From: an uncultured Bacteroidales bacterium
GTDB lineage: Bacteria > Bacteroidota > Bacteroidia > Bacteroidales > UBA932
Assembly: GCA_947303465.1 (NCBI GenBank)
Contig: CAMYYI010000005.1
Location: 20,859-84,858, forward strand
Direction: 5' to 3'
DNA: 64,000 nucleotides
The notes below the pieces were generated by a model that searched no databases, was not told where the DNA came from, and saw nothing but the letters and a program-made list of their open reading frames with translations. A program made the position numbers and the translations under genes. Numbering within the stretch: the first letter of the stretch is position 1; each line of letters opens with the position of its first letter. Shown here in pieces: positions 1 to 8,441 of this stretch.

Positions 1-1
1 C

Positions 2-880
2 AACCGCAGCGTGGCCGAGTTCGTGGCTACCGGCGGCAAAATGAACGGTGTGGCTATGAAGAGCGCCAAAACCTTCGTTTACCGTGTGCACGGGGAGCCC
101 AACTACGAAAAGCTGGAGGGACTGCGTGGCTTTGCCTCCAACTTCGGCTACAATATGGCAGAGGCATCGAACGGAAAGAGCGCTGCTGCATCGCTCCGCG
201 AGCTGCTTGGCGCCGCCAAGGGCAAGCCGGAGTACGACGCCTTCGAGAACCTGGCGCTGCGCTCCATGGCCAAGGCGGTTTACAGTACCGACAACATTGG
301 CCACTACGGCCTTGCGTTCCCGTTTTATACCCATTTCACATCGCCCATACGCCGTTTCCCCGACCTCATGGTGCACCGCCTGCTCGGCAGGTACCTCCAG
401 GGTGGCGATTCTGCGGACAAGGCACGCTTCGAGCGGGAGTGTGTCCATGCCTCCGAGCGCGAGCTCGTAGCCGCCGATGCCGAACGCACCAGCGTAAAGT
501 ACAAGCTGGTGGAGTTCATGCAGGACAAGGTTGGCCTGGAGTATGACGGAGCCGTATCCGGAATTACGGAGTGGGGTATGTATGTGGAACTGGACGAGAC
601 GCATATAGAGGGCATGGTTCCGCTTCGAGAGATGCACTCCGACTTCTATGAATTCGACGAGGGCCATTACCGTCTGCACGGGCGCCGCACCGGCAGGGAG
701 TACCGCCTCGGCGACCGCGTGCGCATCAAGGTTGCGGGGGCAAACCTGGAACAACGACAATTGGATTTTGAACTTATAGAAAATGAAGAAGATTTTACTG
801 CCGTTCCTGCTGTTGGGCGGCGTGCTCCTGATGTCCGCGCTGGACGCAAGCGCACAAACAAGGGAAGAAAGGCTCGCTGA
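2..880 (+). CDS. rnr: Ribonuclease R, C-terminal part (5' end outside window)
   Basis: Processive 3'-5' exoribonuclease that degrades structured RNA in the cytoplasm. About 292 residues are visible. The frame is open from the first bases (NRSVAEF, a conserved RNB-domain stretch), so the start lies upstream of the window. The RNB signature FTSPIRRFPDLMVHRLL sits near residue 110. An S1 RNA-binding domain follows at about residues 180-260 (YDGAVSGITEWGMYVELD to RQLDFELIE). The last 30 residues form a basic tail rich in Arg and Lys, as is usual in RNase R. That tail is encoded in a 98-bp overlap with the start of the downstream peptidase gene in another frame. Family assignment is secure; only the N-terminal half is missing. 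Confidence 0.93.
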   Translation, partial: NRSVAEFVATGGKMNGVAMKSAKTFVYRVHGEPNYEKLEGLRGFASNFGYNMAEASNGKSAAASLRELLGAAKGKPEYDAFENLALRSMAKAVYSTDNIGHYGLAFPFYTHFTSPIRRFPDLMVHRLLGRYLQGGDSADKARFERECVHASERELVAADAERTSVKYKLVEFMQDKVGLEYDGAVSGITEWGMYVELDETHIEGMVPLREMHSDFYEFDEGHYRLHGRRTGREYRLGDRVRIKVAGANLEQRQLDFELIENEEDFTAVPAVGRRAPDVRAGRKRTNKGRKAR

Positions 881-2237
881 GTACGTATACTACTTTGCTT
901 CCGACTCTTTGAAAGGCCGCGAAGCCGGTTCCCACGGCGCCGAGATGGCCCGGTACTATATTGTCGCCCGTTACAAGGAGTGCGGGCTCAAGCCTTTCCT
1001 GAACGGGGATTTTGTGATTCCGTTCAAGCATGGTGACAAAGATTATGCGAACGTAGTCGGAATTATTGAGGGCAATTCCCTGAAGCATGAGTACATAGTA
1101 CTCGGTGCGCATTTTGACCACCTGGGCGTGAAGAACGGAAATATCTATCCCGGGGCGGACGACAATGCGTCCGGCAGTGCCGCGCTTATAGAAATAGCCC
1201 GTGAACTCTGCGCCAGGCAGGGAGAGCTGGAGCGCAGCGTGATAATTGCCGCCTTCGACGCCGAGGAGAAGGGACTCTATGGCTCCAACGCCCTCTCCGA
1301 ACTGCTGGACGTTACGTATGGAATAGAAAACGTCAAGCTCATGATGAGCATAGATATGGTAGGCTGGTACAGGCAGAGCGGAAAGCTTATCCTGGAAGGC
1401 ACATCCACCATACGCGACGGCCGCAAGATTGCGGAAGATCTGGCAACGCGCCATTCCATCAACGTGGAGACCAAGAACTTCGAGACTTCCGTCCTCACCG
1501 CAACCGATACCGAAGGCTTTGCCAAGAAGCAGGTTCCTACGCTTGCCGTGACCACTGGACTCAAGTCCCCGTATCACAAGCCGGGAGACAAGGCGAATCT
1601 GATAGATTACGCCGGACTCGACCGGGTTACCGGTTATCTGGCCGATCTAGCAGCTGCAGTTGCATCCGATCCTTCTTTCGCTTCCAGCGGCAGGGTGGCC
1701 CGGAAGCATTCCAACAAGGCGCCTGTCTTCGAAGGCGGTGTCGTGGCCAGCATAGGCGGCAGCAACATACGTTTCCCCGATGCCAGGCTCACGGCGGATT
1801 CCAACCGCAGTTTCAATGCCGGTCTTATGGGGCGCTTCAACTTCGGCAAGGCCGGCCTGCAGGTCAACGTATTGTACGACCAGGCTGGCAGCTACTTCCC
1901 AAACCTCGACAAACCCCTAGGCAAGGCGCAGAAGTACTCGCAGCAGGCAGTTACCGTTCCGGCTTACCTTATCTACAGGGTAGGGGACGTGTCTGCGGCA
2001 GGTTATGCTGGCGTCGGCGGTTACTACAGCTATGCCTTCCAGCATGAGTTCAGCGTGGCGGACCCCGAGTGGGCGGTGAATCCCCATCAGGGAGGTATGG
2101 CGGCGGTTTTCGGCATGCAGGCAGGCCCCATCCTGTTCGAGTGGAGCTTCCGCTGGCAGCTAAGCCGCCTCTTTGCCGGCCCGGACAACGCCCGTCTGAA
2201 TTACGGCACTTATCTTACCCTCGGCTGGGTGTTCTGA
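783..2237 (+). CDS. Secreted M28-family metallopeptidase with extra C-terminal domain
   Basis: Zinc aminopeptidase-like enzyme, probably exported. Residues 1-25 are a signal peptide (MKKILLPFLLLGGVLLMSAL then DASAQ). The M28 metal ligands are visible: H110 and D112 in GAHFDHLG, the aspartates of GADDNASG near 126, the catalytic and bridging glutamates in AFDAEEKG (161-162), D191 in MSIDMVG, and a later His in SPYHKPGD. The M28 fold ends near residue 300. The last 165 residues alternate polar and hydrophobic, are rich in Gly and aromatic residues, and end in YLTLGWVF, which looks like outer-membrane beta-strands rather than peptidase. The start at 783 is needed for the signal peptide even though it overlaps RNase R by 98 bp. 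Substrate is unknown. Confidence 0.85.
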   Translation: MKKILLPFLLLGGVLLMSALDASAQTREERLAEYVYYFASDSLKGREAGSHGAEMARYYIVARYKECGLKPFLNGDFVIPFKHGDKDYANVVGIIEGNSLKHEYIVLGAHFDHLGVKNGNIYPGADDNASGSAALIEIARELCARQGELERSVIIAAFDAEEKGLYGSNALSELLDVTYGIENVKLMMSIDMVGWYRQSGKLILEGTSTIRDGRKIAEDLATRHSINVETKNFETSVLTATDTEGFAKKQVPTLAVTTGLKSPYHKPGDKANLIDYAGLDRVTGYLADLAAAVASDPSFASSGRVARKHSNKAPVFEGGVVASIGGSNIRFPDARLTADSNRSFNAGLMGRFNFGKAGLQVNVLYDQAGSYFPNLDKPLGKAQKYSQQAVTVPAYLIYRVGDVSAAGYAGVGGYYSYAFQHEFSVADPEWAVNPHQGGMAAVFGMQAGPILFEWSFRWQLSRLFAGPDNARLNYGTYLTLGWVF

Positions 2238-2238
2238 T

Positions 2239-3432
2239 ATGATTAACGAGAATTTCCTGAATCTCAAGACCAGTTATCTCTTCGGGGAGGTCGACAGGCG
2301 TACTGAGGCTTATCAGCAGCGCCATCCCGGAGCGTCCGTAATAAGGCTGGGAGTGGGTGATGTCACCCTTCCACTGGCCCCGGCCGTAATCGATGCCATG
2401 CATGCGGCAGTGGATGAGTGCTCCAGGGCAGAGACCTTCAAGGGTTATGGCCCGGAACACGGTCGTGCCTTCCTGCGCGAGGCCATTGCGGAAACCGATT
2501 TCCCCGGACTGGGAATCAAGGCGTCCGAGGTCTTTGTCAGCGAAGGTTCCAAGACCGATATGGGGAATATCCTGGATATCTTTGCCCCTGGGCTTTCAGC
2601 GGGCATCCCGGATCCGGTATATCCCTTGTATACAGATACTTGCATCATCGCGGGCCATAATATCAAATACCTGCCTATGGATGCGTCCAACGACTTTTCC
2701 GGAGACATTCCGGAGGAGCGTCTGGACCTGGTGTACCTCTGCTTCCCCAACAATCCTACCGGAGCGGTGGCGAGCCGCAAGAAGCTTACGGAATGGGTGG
2801 AGTATGCTCTCCGGAACGGCAGCATTATTCTCTACGATTCGGCGTACGAAAGCTACATCCGGGACGATTCCATTCCGCATTCAATCTATGAGATTCCCGG
2901 TGCGGAGGACTGCGCCATAGAGTTCAGAAGTTTCTCCAAGACCGCCGGTTTTACCGGCATCCGCTCGGGTTATACAGTTATCCCCGAAGGGCTTGCACTG
3001 GATGCTGCGGATGGCAGGAAAGTGCGTCTGGCAGACCTTTGGGAACGCCGCCAGAACAGTAAATACAACGGCAATTCCTATATCTCGCAACGTGCTGCGG
3101 CTGCCGCGCTTTCCCCGGAAGGACGTCGGCAGACCCGTGCCCAGGTAGATTCTTACCTTGTCACGGCTTCAGGCATAAGAGGCATTCTGGCCGATGCCGG
3201 ACTGGATCCCGCTGGAGGCGTGAATGCCCCGTATCTGTGGGTGCGCACCCCTGACGGTATGGGCTCGTGGGAGTTCTTCGACTGTCTGCTGGAGGCTACC
3301 GGGGTGGTTGTCACGCCAGGCGCAGGCTTCGGCCCCGGCGGCGAAGGACGCTTCCGCCTCAGCGCCTTCGGCGAGCGTCATGCCAGCATTGAAGCGGCGG
3401 AAAGGATAGCAGACTTTGTGAAGACGTTATGA
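2239..3432 (+). CDS. dapL: LL-diaminopimelate aminotransferase
   Basis: PLP-dependent fold-type I aminotransferase converting tetrahydrodipicolinate directly to LL-diaminopimelate, the short route to lysine and meso-DAP. The 397 residues are typical in length. The N-terminus FLNLKTSYLFGEVDRR and the segment VIRLGVGDVTLPL are characteristic of DapL rather than of generic class-I aminotransferases. FPNNPTG (169-175) and the PLP-binding lysine K234 in SFSKTAGFTG are present. It starts 1 bp after the M28 gene and its stop overlaps the start of pyrG (ATGA-type junction). dapF, the next enzyme of the pathway, lies one gene downstream, which supports the call. Confidence 0.94.
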   Translation: MINENFLNLKTSYLFGEVDRRTEAYQQRHPGASVIRLGVGDVTLPLAPAVIDAMHAAVDECSRAETFKGYGPEHGRAFLREAIAETDFPGLGIKASEVFVSEGSKTDMGNILDIFAPGLSAGIPDPVYPLYTDTCIIAGHNIKYLPMDASNDFSGDIPEERLDLVYLCFPNNPTGAVASRKKLTEWVEYALRNGSIILYDSAYESYIRDDSIPHSIYEIPGAEDCAIEFRSFSKTAGFTGIRSGYTVIPEGLALDAADGRKVRLADLWERRQNSKYNGNSYISQRAAAAALSPEGRRQTRAQVDSYLVTASGIRGILADAGLDPAGGVNAPYLWVRTPDGMGSWEFFDCLLEATGVVVTPGAGFGPGGEGRFRLSAFGERHASIEAAERIADFVKTL

Positions 3433-5045
3433 ACCCTAAATACATATTCATCACAGGCGGCGTAGTTTCTTCCCTGGGCAAGGGAATAGTTGCCGCATCT
3501 CTTGCTAAACTCCTGCAGTCCAGGGGGTTGAGGGTTACTATTCAGAAGTTTGACCCATATATAAACATAGATCCGGGAACGCTCAATCCCTATGAGCACG
3601 GGGAGTGCTACGTGACGGAAGACGGTGCCGAGACCGACCTCGACCTCGGCCACTATGAGCGTTTCCTGGGCGTCCCCACATCCAAGGCCAACAACGTCAC
3701 CACAGGCAAGATTTACAACACCGTCATTACAAAGGAGCGCGAGGGCGCATATCTGGGCAAGACGGTGCAGATCGTACCCCATATTACCGACGAGATCAAG
3801 CGGCGCATGCTGCTGCTGGGCAACAGCGGCCAGTACGACGTTATCCTCACGGAAATAGGAGGTACCGTAGGCGATATGGAGTCGCAGCCGTTCATAGAGG
3901 CTGTGCGTCAGCTGCAGTGGGAACTTGCCGAGGAGGACTGCATGTCCATACACCTCACGCTGGTGCCCTATCTCAGCGCCGCAGCCGAACTCAAGACAAA
4001 ACCTACCCAGCACTCGGTGCAGATGCTGCAGCAGAGCGGAGTGCAGCCTGATGTGATAATTTGCCGCACCGAGCACCCGCTCTCGCCCGAACTCAAGCGT
4101 AAAGTGGCCCAGTTCTGCAACGTCAAGCCGGGGCACGTTATCCAGAGCATGGATGCATGGAGCATCTATCAGGTTCCTCTCAATCTGCACGAAGAGCATC
4201 TGGACGAGCTGGTGGTACGCAAACTCTGCATAGACAACTTCAACCAGCCTGACCTGAAGCAATGGCGCGGCTTCCTGGACCGCCTTGCCAATCCCAAGCG
4301 GGAGGTGGATATAGCCCTGGTAGGCAAGTATGTATCACTGCAGGATGCCTACAAGTCCATCCTGGAGGCCTTCGTCCATGCCGGCGCCGCAGATTCCTGC
4401 CATGTACGCGTGCATTCTATTCTGAGTGAGGATATTACCGAAGAAAATGCATCTTCGCTGCTGTCCGGAATGGACGGCATCCTCGTGGCCCCGGGCTTCG
4501 GCGAGAGGGGACTGGAAGGCAAGGTGCATGCCATACATTATGCCCGCGAGAACGGGGTGCCGTTTTTCGGTATTTGTCTTGGAATGCAGATGTGCGTAGT
4601 GGAGTTTGCCCGCAACGTGCTGGGCTATGCCGATGCCGCCTCCACCGAGACCAACCCCCGTACATCACATCCTGTCATAGATTTGATGGAGGACCAGAAG
4701 AGCACTACCATCAAGGGAGGTACCATGAGGCTTGGCGCCTATGAGTGCGAGCTGCTGCCGGGTTCCCTGGCCCACAAGATTTATGGCAGCAAGGTGATAC
4801 ATGAACGTCACCGTCACCGCTACGAATTCAACGCCGATTATGCCGGGGAATTCAAGGCGGCGGGACTGGTGGCTTCCGGCCACAATCCTCAGACCGGACT
4901 CACTGAAATAGTGGAGCTTCCCGCTCATCCATTCTTTATCGGAGTGCAGTTCCATCCGGAGTACAGAAGTACCCCTGAGAACCCGCATCCTTTGTTCAAG
5001 GCATTTGTAGAGGCGGCGTCAAAATGCCGTGCAGAAAGGGTATGA
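3429..5045 (+). CDS. pyrG: CTP synthase
   Basis: Glutamine-dependent amination of UTP to CTP. The 538 residues are full length. The N-terminal synthase domain begins with YIFITGGVVSSLGKGI (the CTP-synthase P-loop) and carries DPYINIDPGTLNPYEHGE. The C-terminal class-I glutamine amidotransferase domain has the nucleophile C383 in FFGICLGMQ and the His-Glu part of the triad in GVQFHPEY. The start overlaps the dapL stop, and the stop (TGA, 5043-5045) overlaps the dapF start (ATG at 5042), so the three genes are probably one transcript and translationally coupled. Confidence 0.97.
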   Translation: MNPKYIFITGGVVSSLGKGIVAASLAKLLQSRGLRVTIQKFDPYINIDPGTLNPYEHGECYVTEDGAETDLDLGHYERFLGVPTSKANNVTTGKIYNTVITKEREGAYLGKTVQIVPHITDEIKRRMLLLGNSGQYDVILTEIGGTVGDMESQPFIEAVRQLQWELAEEDCMSIHLTLVPYLSAAAELKTKPTQHSVQMLQQSGVQPDVIICRTEHPLSPELKRKVAQFCNVKPGHVIQSMDAWSIYQVPLNLHEEHLDELVVRKLCIDNFNQPDLKQWRGFLDRLANPKREVDIALVGKYVSLQDAYKSILEAFVHAGAADSCHVRVHSILSEDITEENASSLLSGMDGILVAPGFGERGLEGKVHAIHYARENGVPFFGICLGMQMCVVEFARNVLGYADAASTETNPRTSHPVIDLMEDQKSTTIKGGTMRLGAYECELLPGSLAHKIYGSKVIHERHRHRYEFNADYAGEFKAAGLVASGHNPQTGLTEIVELPAHPFFIGVQFHPEYRSTPENPHPLFKAFVEAASKCRAERV

Positions 5046-5887
5046 GGCTGGAATTCACAAAGATGGAAGGGCTTGGCAACGACTACATTTACGTCGATGC
5101 CTCCCGTTTTCCGGTAGCGGACCCGGCTGCGCTGTCCGTTCGCCTGAGTGACAGGCACTTCGGCATAGGCGGCGACGGACTGGTGCTCATAGGACCGTCC
5201 GGATGTGCGGATTTCTCCATGCGCATGTACAATGCCGACGGTTCGGAAGGCCTTATGTGCGGCAATGCTGCACGCTGTATAGGAAAGTATGTGTACGAGA
5301 AGGGCCTGACCGGATCGCGGGAAATCTCCCTGGAGACCAGATCCGGAATCAAGAAGCTTTCCCTGCATACCGGCCCGGACAGGAAGGTGGAGAGCGTGAC
5401 AGTAGGGATGGGAGGCTTCGTCATAGAACAAAGGAATCTGGAACTGGAGGCCGCCGGCTCCGTTTTCTGCGGAACGGTGGTGAATGTTGGAAATCCGCAC
5501 TTCGTGGTGTTCTGCCAGGATGCCGAAGCCGTGAACCTGCCGCTGGTCGGTCCCGCAATAGAAAGACACAGGTTATTCCCCGGCCGCATCAACACAGAAT
5601 TCGTCTCTGTCATCCGGAGTGCCCCTTCTGTCATCCTGAGCGAAAGCGAAGGATCTCCCTCCTCCCTCCGCATGCGCGTCTGGGAGCGGGGAAGCGGCAT
5701 CACCCTTGCCTGCGGCACGGGAGCCTGCGCAACGGCCGCCGCCGCCATCACCTCGGGCCTCGTCTCCAACCCATGCACCATAGTCATGGACGGCGGAGAA
5801 CTTATAATCGCCCTTAAGGGGAGCGAGCTCTTTATGACCGGCCCCGCCCGCATTGCCTTCGAAGGAGTTGTGGAATATTCCAACTAA
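5042..5887 (+). CDS. dapF: Diaminopimelate epimerase with a short in-frame insertion
   Basis: Converts LL-DAP to meso-DAP. ATG 5042 is chosen because MRLEFTKMEGLGNDYIY is the usual N-terminus and gives an ATGA overlap with pyrG; an upstream in-frame ATG at 5024 would add six atypical residues. Both catalytic cysteines are visible: C73 in LMCGNAARCIG and C224 in LACGTGACATA. Between NTEFVSVIR and LRMRVWERGSG, where family members usually have only a few residues, there are about 15 extra residues (SAPSVILSESEGSPSS). They are encoded by a repeat of a type also found at two other places in the window. The insertion is in frame, on the surface side just before the second cysteine motif, so the enzyme is probably functional. 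Confidence 0.94.
   Translation: MRLEFTKMEGLGNDYIYVDASRFPVADPAALSVRLSDRHFGIGGDGLVLIGPSGCADFSMRMYNADGSEGLMCGNAARCIGKYVYEKGLTGSREISLETRSGIKKLSLHTGPDRKVESVTVGMGGFVIEQRNLELEAAGSVFCGTVVNVGNPHFVVFCQDAEAVNLPLVGPAIERHRLFPGRINTEFVSVIRSAPSVILSESEGSPSSLRMRVWERGSGITLACGTGACATAAAAITSGLVSNPCTIVMDGGELIIALKGSELFMTGPARIAFEGVVEYSN
5628..5656. repeat. Short dispersed palindromic repeat inside dapF
   Basis: The sequence runs CTGTCATCC, TGAGCGAAAGCGAAGGATCT. ATCCT and AGGAT form the arms of a small hairpin. A partial copy of its left end (CTGTCATCCGGAG) precedes it at 5606-5618. The same repeat type occurs inverted at 23390-23419 in uvrA and at 49476-49509 between rpiB and truB. Here it is translated in frame. 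Confidence 0.75.
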
Positions 5888-5902
5888 CAGCTGACCAAGA
5901 AA

Positions 5903-6874
5903 ATGATTGACGCAAAACTTATATCCTCTGAAGTGGAGAGGCTGTTCGCCTCCATAGAGTTCACCGGCGAGCCTGCAGGCCTGTACGACCCGCTGCGTTA
6001 CATGATAAGCATAGGCGGCAAACGCATAAGGCCCACGCTTTGCTTCACTGCCTGCAGCCTCTTCTGCGACGAATTGCCAGCGCAGATACGGGACTGTGCC
6101 GCCGCCCTGGAGGTATTCCATACCTTCACTCTCATTCACGACGATATAATGGACCGCTCGCCCCTCAGGCGCGGAGTACCCACTGTCTGGAAGAAGTGGA
6201 ACGAGGATACCGCAATCCTGAGCGGGGACGTAATGCTGATAGATGCGTACAAGCGCATCTCCAAGGCACCGGCATACTGTCATGGAGCCGTCATGAATCT
6301 GTTCTCCAGGACAGCCGCGGAGGTTTGCGAAGGACAGCAGCTCGATATGGAATTCGAGTCACGCAGCGATGTGGCCATGGAGGAGTATGAGCAGATGATA
6401 GGACTCAAGACCGCCGTGCTGCTTGCCTGCAGTGCGAAGGTTGGCGCCTTGATAGGAGCCGCTCCGGAAGCGGCGTGCGACGCCCTGTACCGCTATGGAT
6501 ATCAACTTGGTATGGCCTTTCAGGTAGCGGACGACTTTCTGGATGCCTATGGGGATGAGAAGGTTTTCGGAAAACCCATAGGCGGCGATATCATCAACGG
6601 CAAGAAGAGCTGGCTGACCATCCGTGCCCTCCAGAAGACCAGGGACAAGGCTGCATTCCTGGAAACTTTCAATGCTGAAGCGGCTGGCCCTGAGCAGCGG
6701 CAGGCAAAAATCTCCGCAGTCAAGAAACTGTACGACGAACTGGGCGTTCCGGAAGATGCGCGTGCAGAAATCCGCCGTTACTCCGACCTTGCGATAGAGG
6801 CCGTGAAAGGCATTTCCAGCGACATCACTCCGCTTTGCGACTTTTCGGAAAAACTTATCGGCAGGGCAAAATAG
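5903..6874 (+). CDS. Polyprenyl diphosphate synthase family protein
   Basis: Trans-isoprenyl diphosphate synthase that condenses isopentenyl diphosphate onto an allylic diphosphate, probably feeding quinone or other polyprenyl synthesis. The 323 residues are standard. Substrate-binding motifs are GGKRIRPTLC, the first aspartate-rich motif LIHDDIMDRSPLRRG and the second VADDFLDAYGD followed by GGDIINGKKSW. The aromatic pattern before the first motif does not let me predict product length with confidence (C15 to C40). It lies 15 bp after dapF and 2 bp before rsgA on the same strand. Confidence 0.88.
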   Translation: MIDAKLISSEVERLFASIEFTGEPAGLYDPLRYMISIGGKRIRPTLCFTACSLFCDELPAQIRDCAAALEVFHTFTLIHDDIMDRSPLRRGVPTVWKKWNEDTAILSGDVMLIDAYKRISKAPAYCHGAVMNLFSRTAAEVCEGQQLDMEFESRSDVAMEEYEQMIGLKTAVLLACSAKVGALIGAAPEAACDALYRYGYQLGMAFQVADDFLDAYGDEKVFGKPIGGDIINGKKSWLTIRALQKTRDKAAFLETFNAEAAGPEQRQAKISAVKKLYDELGVPEDARAEIRRYSDLAIEAVKGISSDITPLCDFSEKLIGRAK

Positions 6875-6876
6875 TC

Positions 6877-7812
6877 ATGGAAGCGACGGTCGTTAAGAAT
6901 GCGGGCAGCCATTATCTGCTGAGCGAGCTCCCTGTCTGGGCGCCGTTCCCTGCGGTGTTGAGGGGAAAGGTACGCCTGGAGCGTTCCGTCGCAACCAATC
7001 CGGTTGCAGTAGGCGACAAGGTCCGCTACGAACTGGACGGCGCCCCTGCAGACGCACGTCATCCTGCAATCATCAAGGAGGTGCTGCCCCGCAGCAATTA
7101 TATTATCCGCCGCAGCACCAACCTTTCCCGGCAGGCTCATGTAATTGCCGCCAACCTGGACCGTGCCGTCCTGGTGGTCACCCTGTATTTCCCGGAGATC
7201 AAGCTGCCCTTCCTGGACCGTCTGCTCGTGACCTGTGAGGTTTACGGCGTGCGTCCGGTTATAGTCCTTAACAAGCTCGACCTTTACCGGGAACCGGCCC
7301 CGGAGCAGGTGGAGTCTTTTTGCGATATCTACCGCGGTGCCGGATATACGGTGCTGGAATGCTCGGCGCTGACCGGAGAAGGGATAGACGAACTGCGCGC
7401 TGTCTGCTCTCACGGCACCAGTCTCCTGAGCGGGGAGTCCGGGGTTGGCAAGTCATCGATAATCAGGGCTTTGGACCCTTCGCTCGATCCTAAGGTGGGG
7501 CTTATAAGCGCAGCCCACCTGCAGGGAAAACACACCACTTCGCTTTATGAGATGTACCCCCTGAGCGGAGGCGGCTTCATAATCGATACTCCCGGCCTGC
7601 GCGGCTTCGGCCTGGTTGACCTGGAGAAGGAAGAGATATCCAAATACTTCCCGGAGATGCTCAGAGTGGCAGACAACTGCCGCTTCGTCCCCTGCACGCA
7701 CACGCACGAACCCGGCTGTGCCGTCAAGCAGGCCCTCGACGACGGCCTCATCAGCCCTGAACGATACAACTCCTACCTCGGCATGCTCGAGGAAGACAAA
7801 AAATTCCGATAA
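6877..7812 (+). CDS. rsgA: Ribosome biogenesis GTPase RsgA
   Basis: Circularly permuted GTPase that checks late maturation of the 30S subunit. ATG 6877 (MEATVVKNAGSHYLL) is chosen over the in-frame ATG at 6835, because the RsgA OB-fold starts here and the polyprenyl synthase stop is at 6874. The order of motifs shows the permutation: G4 NKLD (VLNKLDLY), then G1 GESGVGKSS, then G3 DTPGLRGFG. The C-terminal zinc site is visible as NCRFVPCTHTHEPGC. Length 311 residues is normal. The stop overlaps the next start by 1 bp (TAATG). Confidence 0.95.
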   Translation: MEATVVKNAGSHYLLSELPVWAPFPAVLRGKVRLERSVATNPVAVGDKVRYELDGAPADARHPAIIKEVLPRSNYIIRRSTNLSRQAHVIAANLDRAVLVVTLYFPEIKLPFLDRLLVTCEVYGVRPVIVLNKLDLYREPAPEQVESFCDIYRGAGYTVLECSALTGEGIDELRAVCSHGTSLLSGESGVGKSSIIRALDPSLDPKVGLISAAHLQGKHTTSLYEMYPLSGGGFIIDTPGLRGFGLVDLEKEEISKYFPEMLRVADNCRFVPCTHTHEPGCAVKQALDDGLISPERYNSYLGMLEEDKKFR

Positions 7813-8441
7813 TGAACTTGGTTTTTGCTACCGGCAACCGCGGGAAGCTGCGCGAGGCCCGCGAGATTCTGGGAGACGGCGTACAAGTGCTGTCGCCGGC
7901 GGAGCTGGGCATTGACGGCGAGCCCGAGGAGAACGCCCTTACGCTCAAGGAGAACTCGCTTATCAAGGCGGTTTATTTCCGTGAGCGCTCCGGCATGGAC
8001 TGCTTCGCCGATGATACCGGGCTGGAGGTTGACGCCCTCGGCGGCGCGCCCGGGGTACATGCTGCCCGTTATGCACAGGATGTGGCGCGCCGTGACGGTC
8101 TTACGCTGCCGCCGGACCACGATTTCGGCGCCAATATCGATACGCTACTGCGTGAGCTTTCCAGGCATCCCGGGGCTCCCCGTACCGCCCGCTTCCGCAG
8201 CGTGGTCACGCTCCTGTTGGGAGACCGCACGCTCTTTTTCGAGGGCACGCTGGAGGGGCGCATCGCGACCGAGCGCAGCGGCTCCGGTGGTTTTGGCTAC
8301 GACCCGGTGTTCATAGCCGACGATTACCCCGACTGCAGCGTGGCGGAGCTGCCGGAAGAGACCAAGAACGCCATTTCCCATAGAGGCAAGGCCTTGCGCG
8401 CCATGGCACTGTGGTTGCAAGAGAACGGATACGAAAAATGA
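7812..8441 (+). CDS. rdgB: XTP/dITP pyrophosphatase (HAM1/RdgB family)
   Basis: House-cleaning nucleotidase that hydrolyses dITP, ITP and XTP to monophosphates. The 209 residues start with the signature FATGNRGKLREAREIL. FADDTGLEVDALGGAPGVHAAR carries the conserved acidic and substrate-binding residues (quoted in part: DDTGLEVDALGG), and GFGYDPVF and EEKNAISHRGKAL-like text (ETKNAISHRGKALRA) complete the family pattern. Its stop overlaps the ATG of the S41 protease gene (ATGA), so the two are probably co-translated. Confidence 0.94.
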   Translation: MNLVFATGNRGKLREAREILGDGVQVLSPAELGIDGEPEENALTLKENSLIKAVYFRERSGMDCFADDTGLEVDALGGAPGVHAARYAQDVARRDGLTLPPDHDFGANIDTLLRELSRHPGAPRTARFRSVVTLLLGDRTLFFEGTLEGRIATERSGSGGFGYDPVFIADDYPDCSVAELPEETKNAISHRGKALRAMALWLQENGYEK

